DNA from: Muraenolepis orangiensis
Lineage: Eukaryota > Chordata > Actinopteri > Gadiformes > Muraenolepididae
Length of the DNA: 64,000 bases
Direction: 5' to 3'
NCBI GenBank assembly: GCA_027704905.1
Contig: CM051018.1
Location: forward strand, 15,658,028 to 15,722,027
The notes under the pieces are model-generated. The model did not search any database, was not told the DNA's origin, and was given only the letters and a program-made list of their open reading frames with translations. This document shows positions 63,538 to 64,000 of the stretch, one piece after another. The position numbers were made by a program, and so were the translations under genes. How positions within the stretch are numbered: the stretch's first letter is position 1; every line of letters begins with the position of its first letter.

Positions 63538-64000
63538 GTGCCTGTGTGCGAGAGCGGCAGCGGCTTCCCTCTGATCCCATTTCACGGGTAGAAGCGGTAG
63601 GCCGAAGCGGTAGGTTCTCAGCGAAAGGCAGAAACAATTAATGCCAGCTGACAGCGGACATTAGCAGCCCACCTTCACGACGGCGCTGAGGTGGGCGGCA
63701 TGTGTGTTCTTCCTGCCCTCCCCCAGCCACCTGTCACCGAGGGAGAGAGGCATCCTCTCATCTTAGCCCCAGTAAGTGTGTGTGCTTGGCCTCTACGGAG
63801 GCCACTGTTGTTGTGTGCTGCGTTGGAGCCTCTGTTCGTGTGGAACAGCCCAATCAGCCCTCATCTGGGAGGACCGGGCCTTTGTCTCCGGGTTCTGGTC
63901 CAGGTCCGTACGTCCCCGTCCCCCTGGCGATGGAAGGCGTCGACGCCATCTCTTTTTGATGGAGACATTTGCGTAAGCGATGACCTTATTTGAATTGCCA

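Noticed and set aside
63691..63993. 100-codon frame at the right edge with other overlapping frames
   Set aside because: Several frames are open because the region is GC-rich. None shows a known domain, and the edge prevents checking splicing.

Overview
The window reads as nuclear DNA of a ray-finned fish. It has one recognisable multi-exon vertebrate gene with normal GT-AG introns, fish-type L2/RTE-like LINE debris, hAT transposons, tRNA-derived SINE pieces, and a very high density of long microsatellites: (CA)n, (GA)n, poly-G, (CAGA)n and (GGA)n. That density recalls gadiform (cod-like) genomes, but the species is inference only. No prokaryotic, viral or CRISPR structure is seen.

Region 0.6-12.6 kb (minus strand) holds the 5' half of cfap46 (ttc40), an axonemal central-pair protein. 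I reconstructed 13 coding exons by matching the translated pieces to the vertebrate CFAP46 N-terminus as I remember it. All splice phases agree, and the chain gives about 550 codons from a clear ATG at 12628 to exon 13, where the gene runs off the left edge. Intron 5 needs a GC-AG splice. Its introns hold SINE pieces, two small DNA transposons, LINE 3' ends, a perfect hairpin and many microsatellites, several of them directly against splice acceptors. The promoter side (12.85-13.22 kb) has repeated CCAAT boxes and RFX X-box-like motifs, as expected for a ciliary gene.

Region 13-51 kb contains no gene I can name. It is mainly transposon remains: a 1,385-bp hAT element with perfect 8-bp target duplications; a nearly full-length but dead L2-like LINE at 17.9-20.8 kb; a second LINE family at 40.9-42.2 kb; an RTE-like fragment at 29.5 kb; and a heavily decayed LINE at 31.5-32.6 kb. 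Dozens of simple-repeat arrays and three minisatellites (49-bp, about 19-bp and 28-bp units) lie between them. Almost every long open frame here is a product of the repeats.

Region 51-53 kb holds the most interesting unexplained signal. A 24-bp coding-period repeat reads, in one frame only, as a mucin-like Thr/Ala/Pro/Ser ectodomain. It runs into a 19-residue hydrophobic segment ending at a strong splice donor. A well-placed acceptor 1.35 kb downstream adds a short basic tail and a stop. Together they would make the C-terminal half of a type I membrane protein, which is inferred and not proven.

Region 53-64 kb is mostly unique, AT-rich, non-coding-looking sequence with few repeats. In mammals the gene upstream of CFAP46 is ADGRA1; I looked for its 7TM exons on the plus strand and could not find them.
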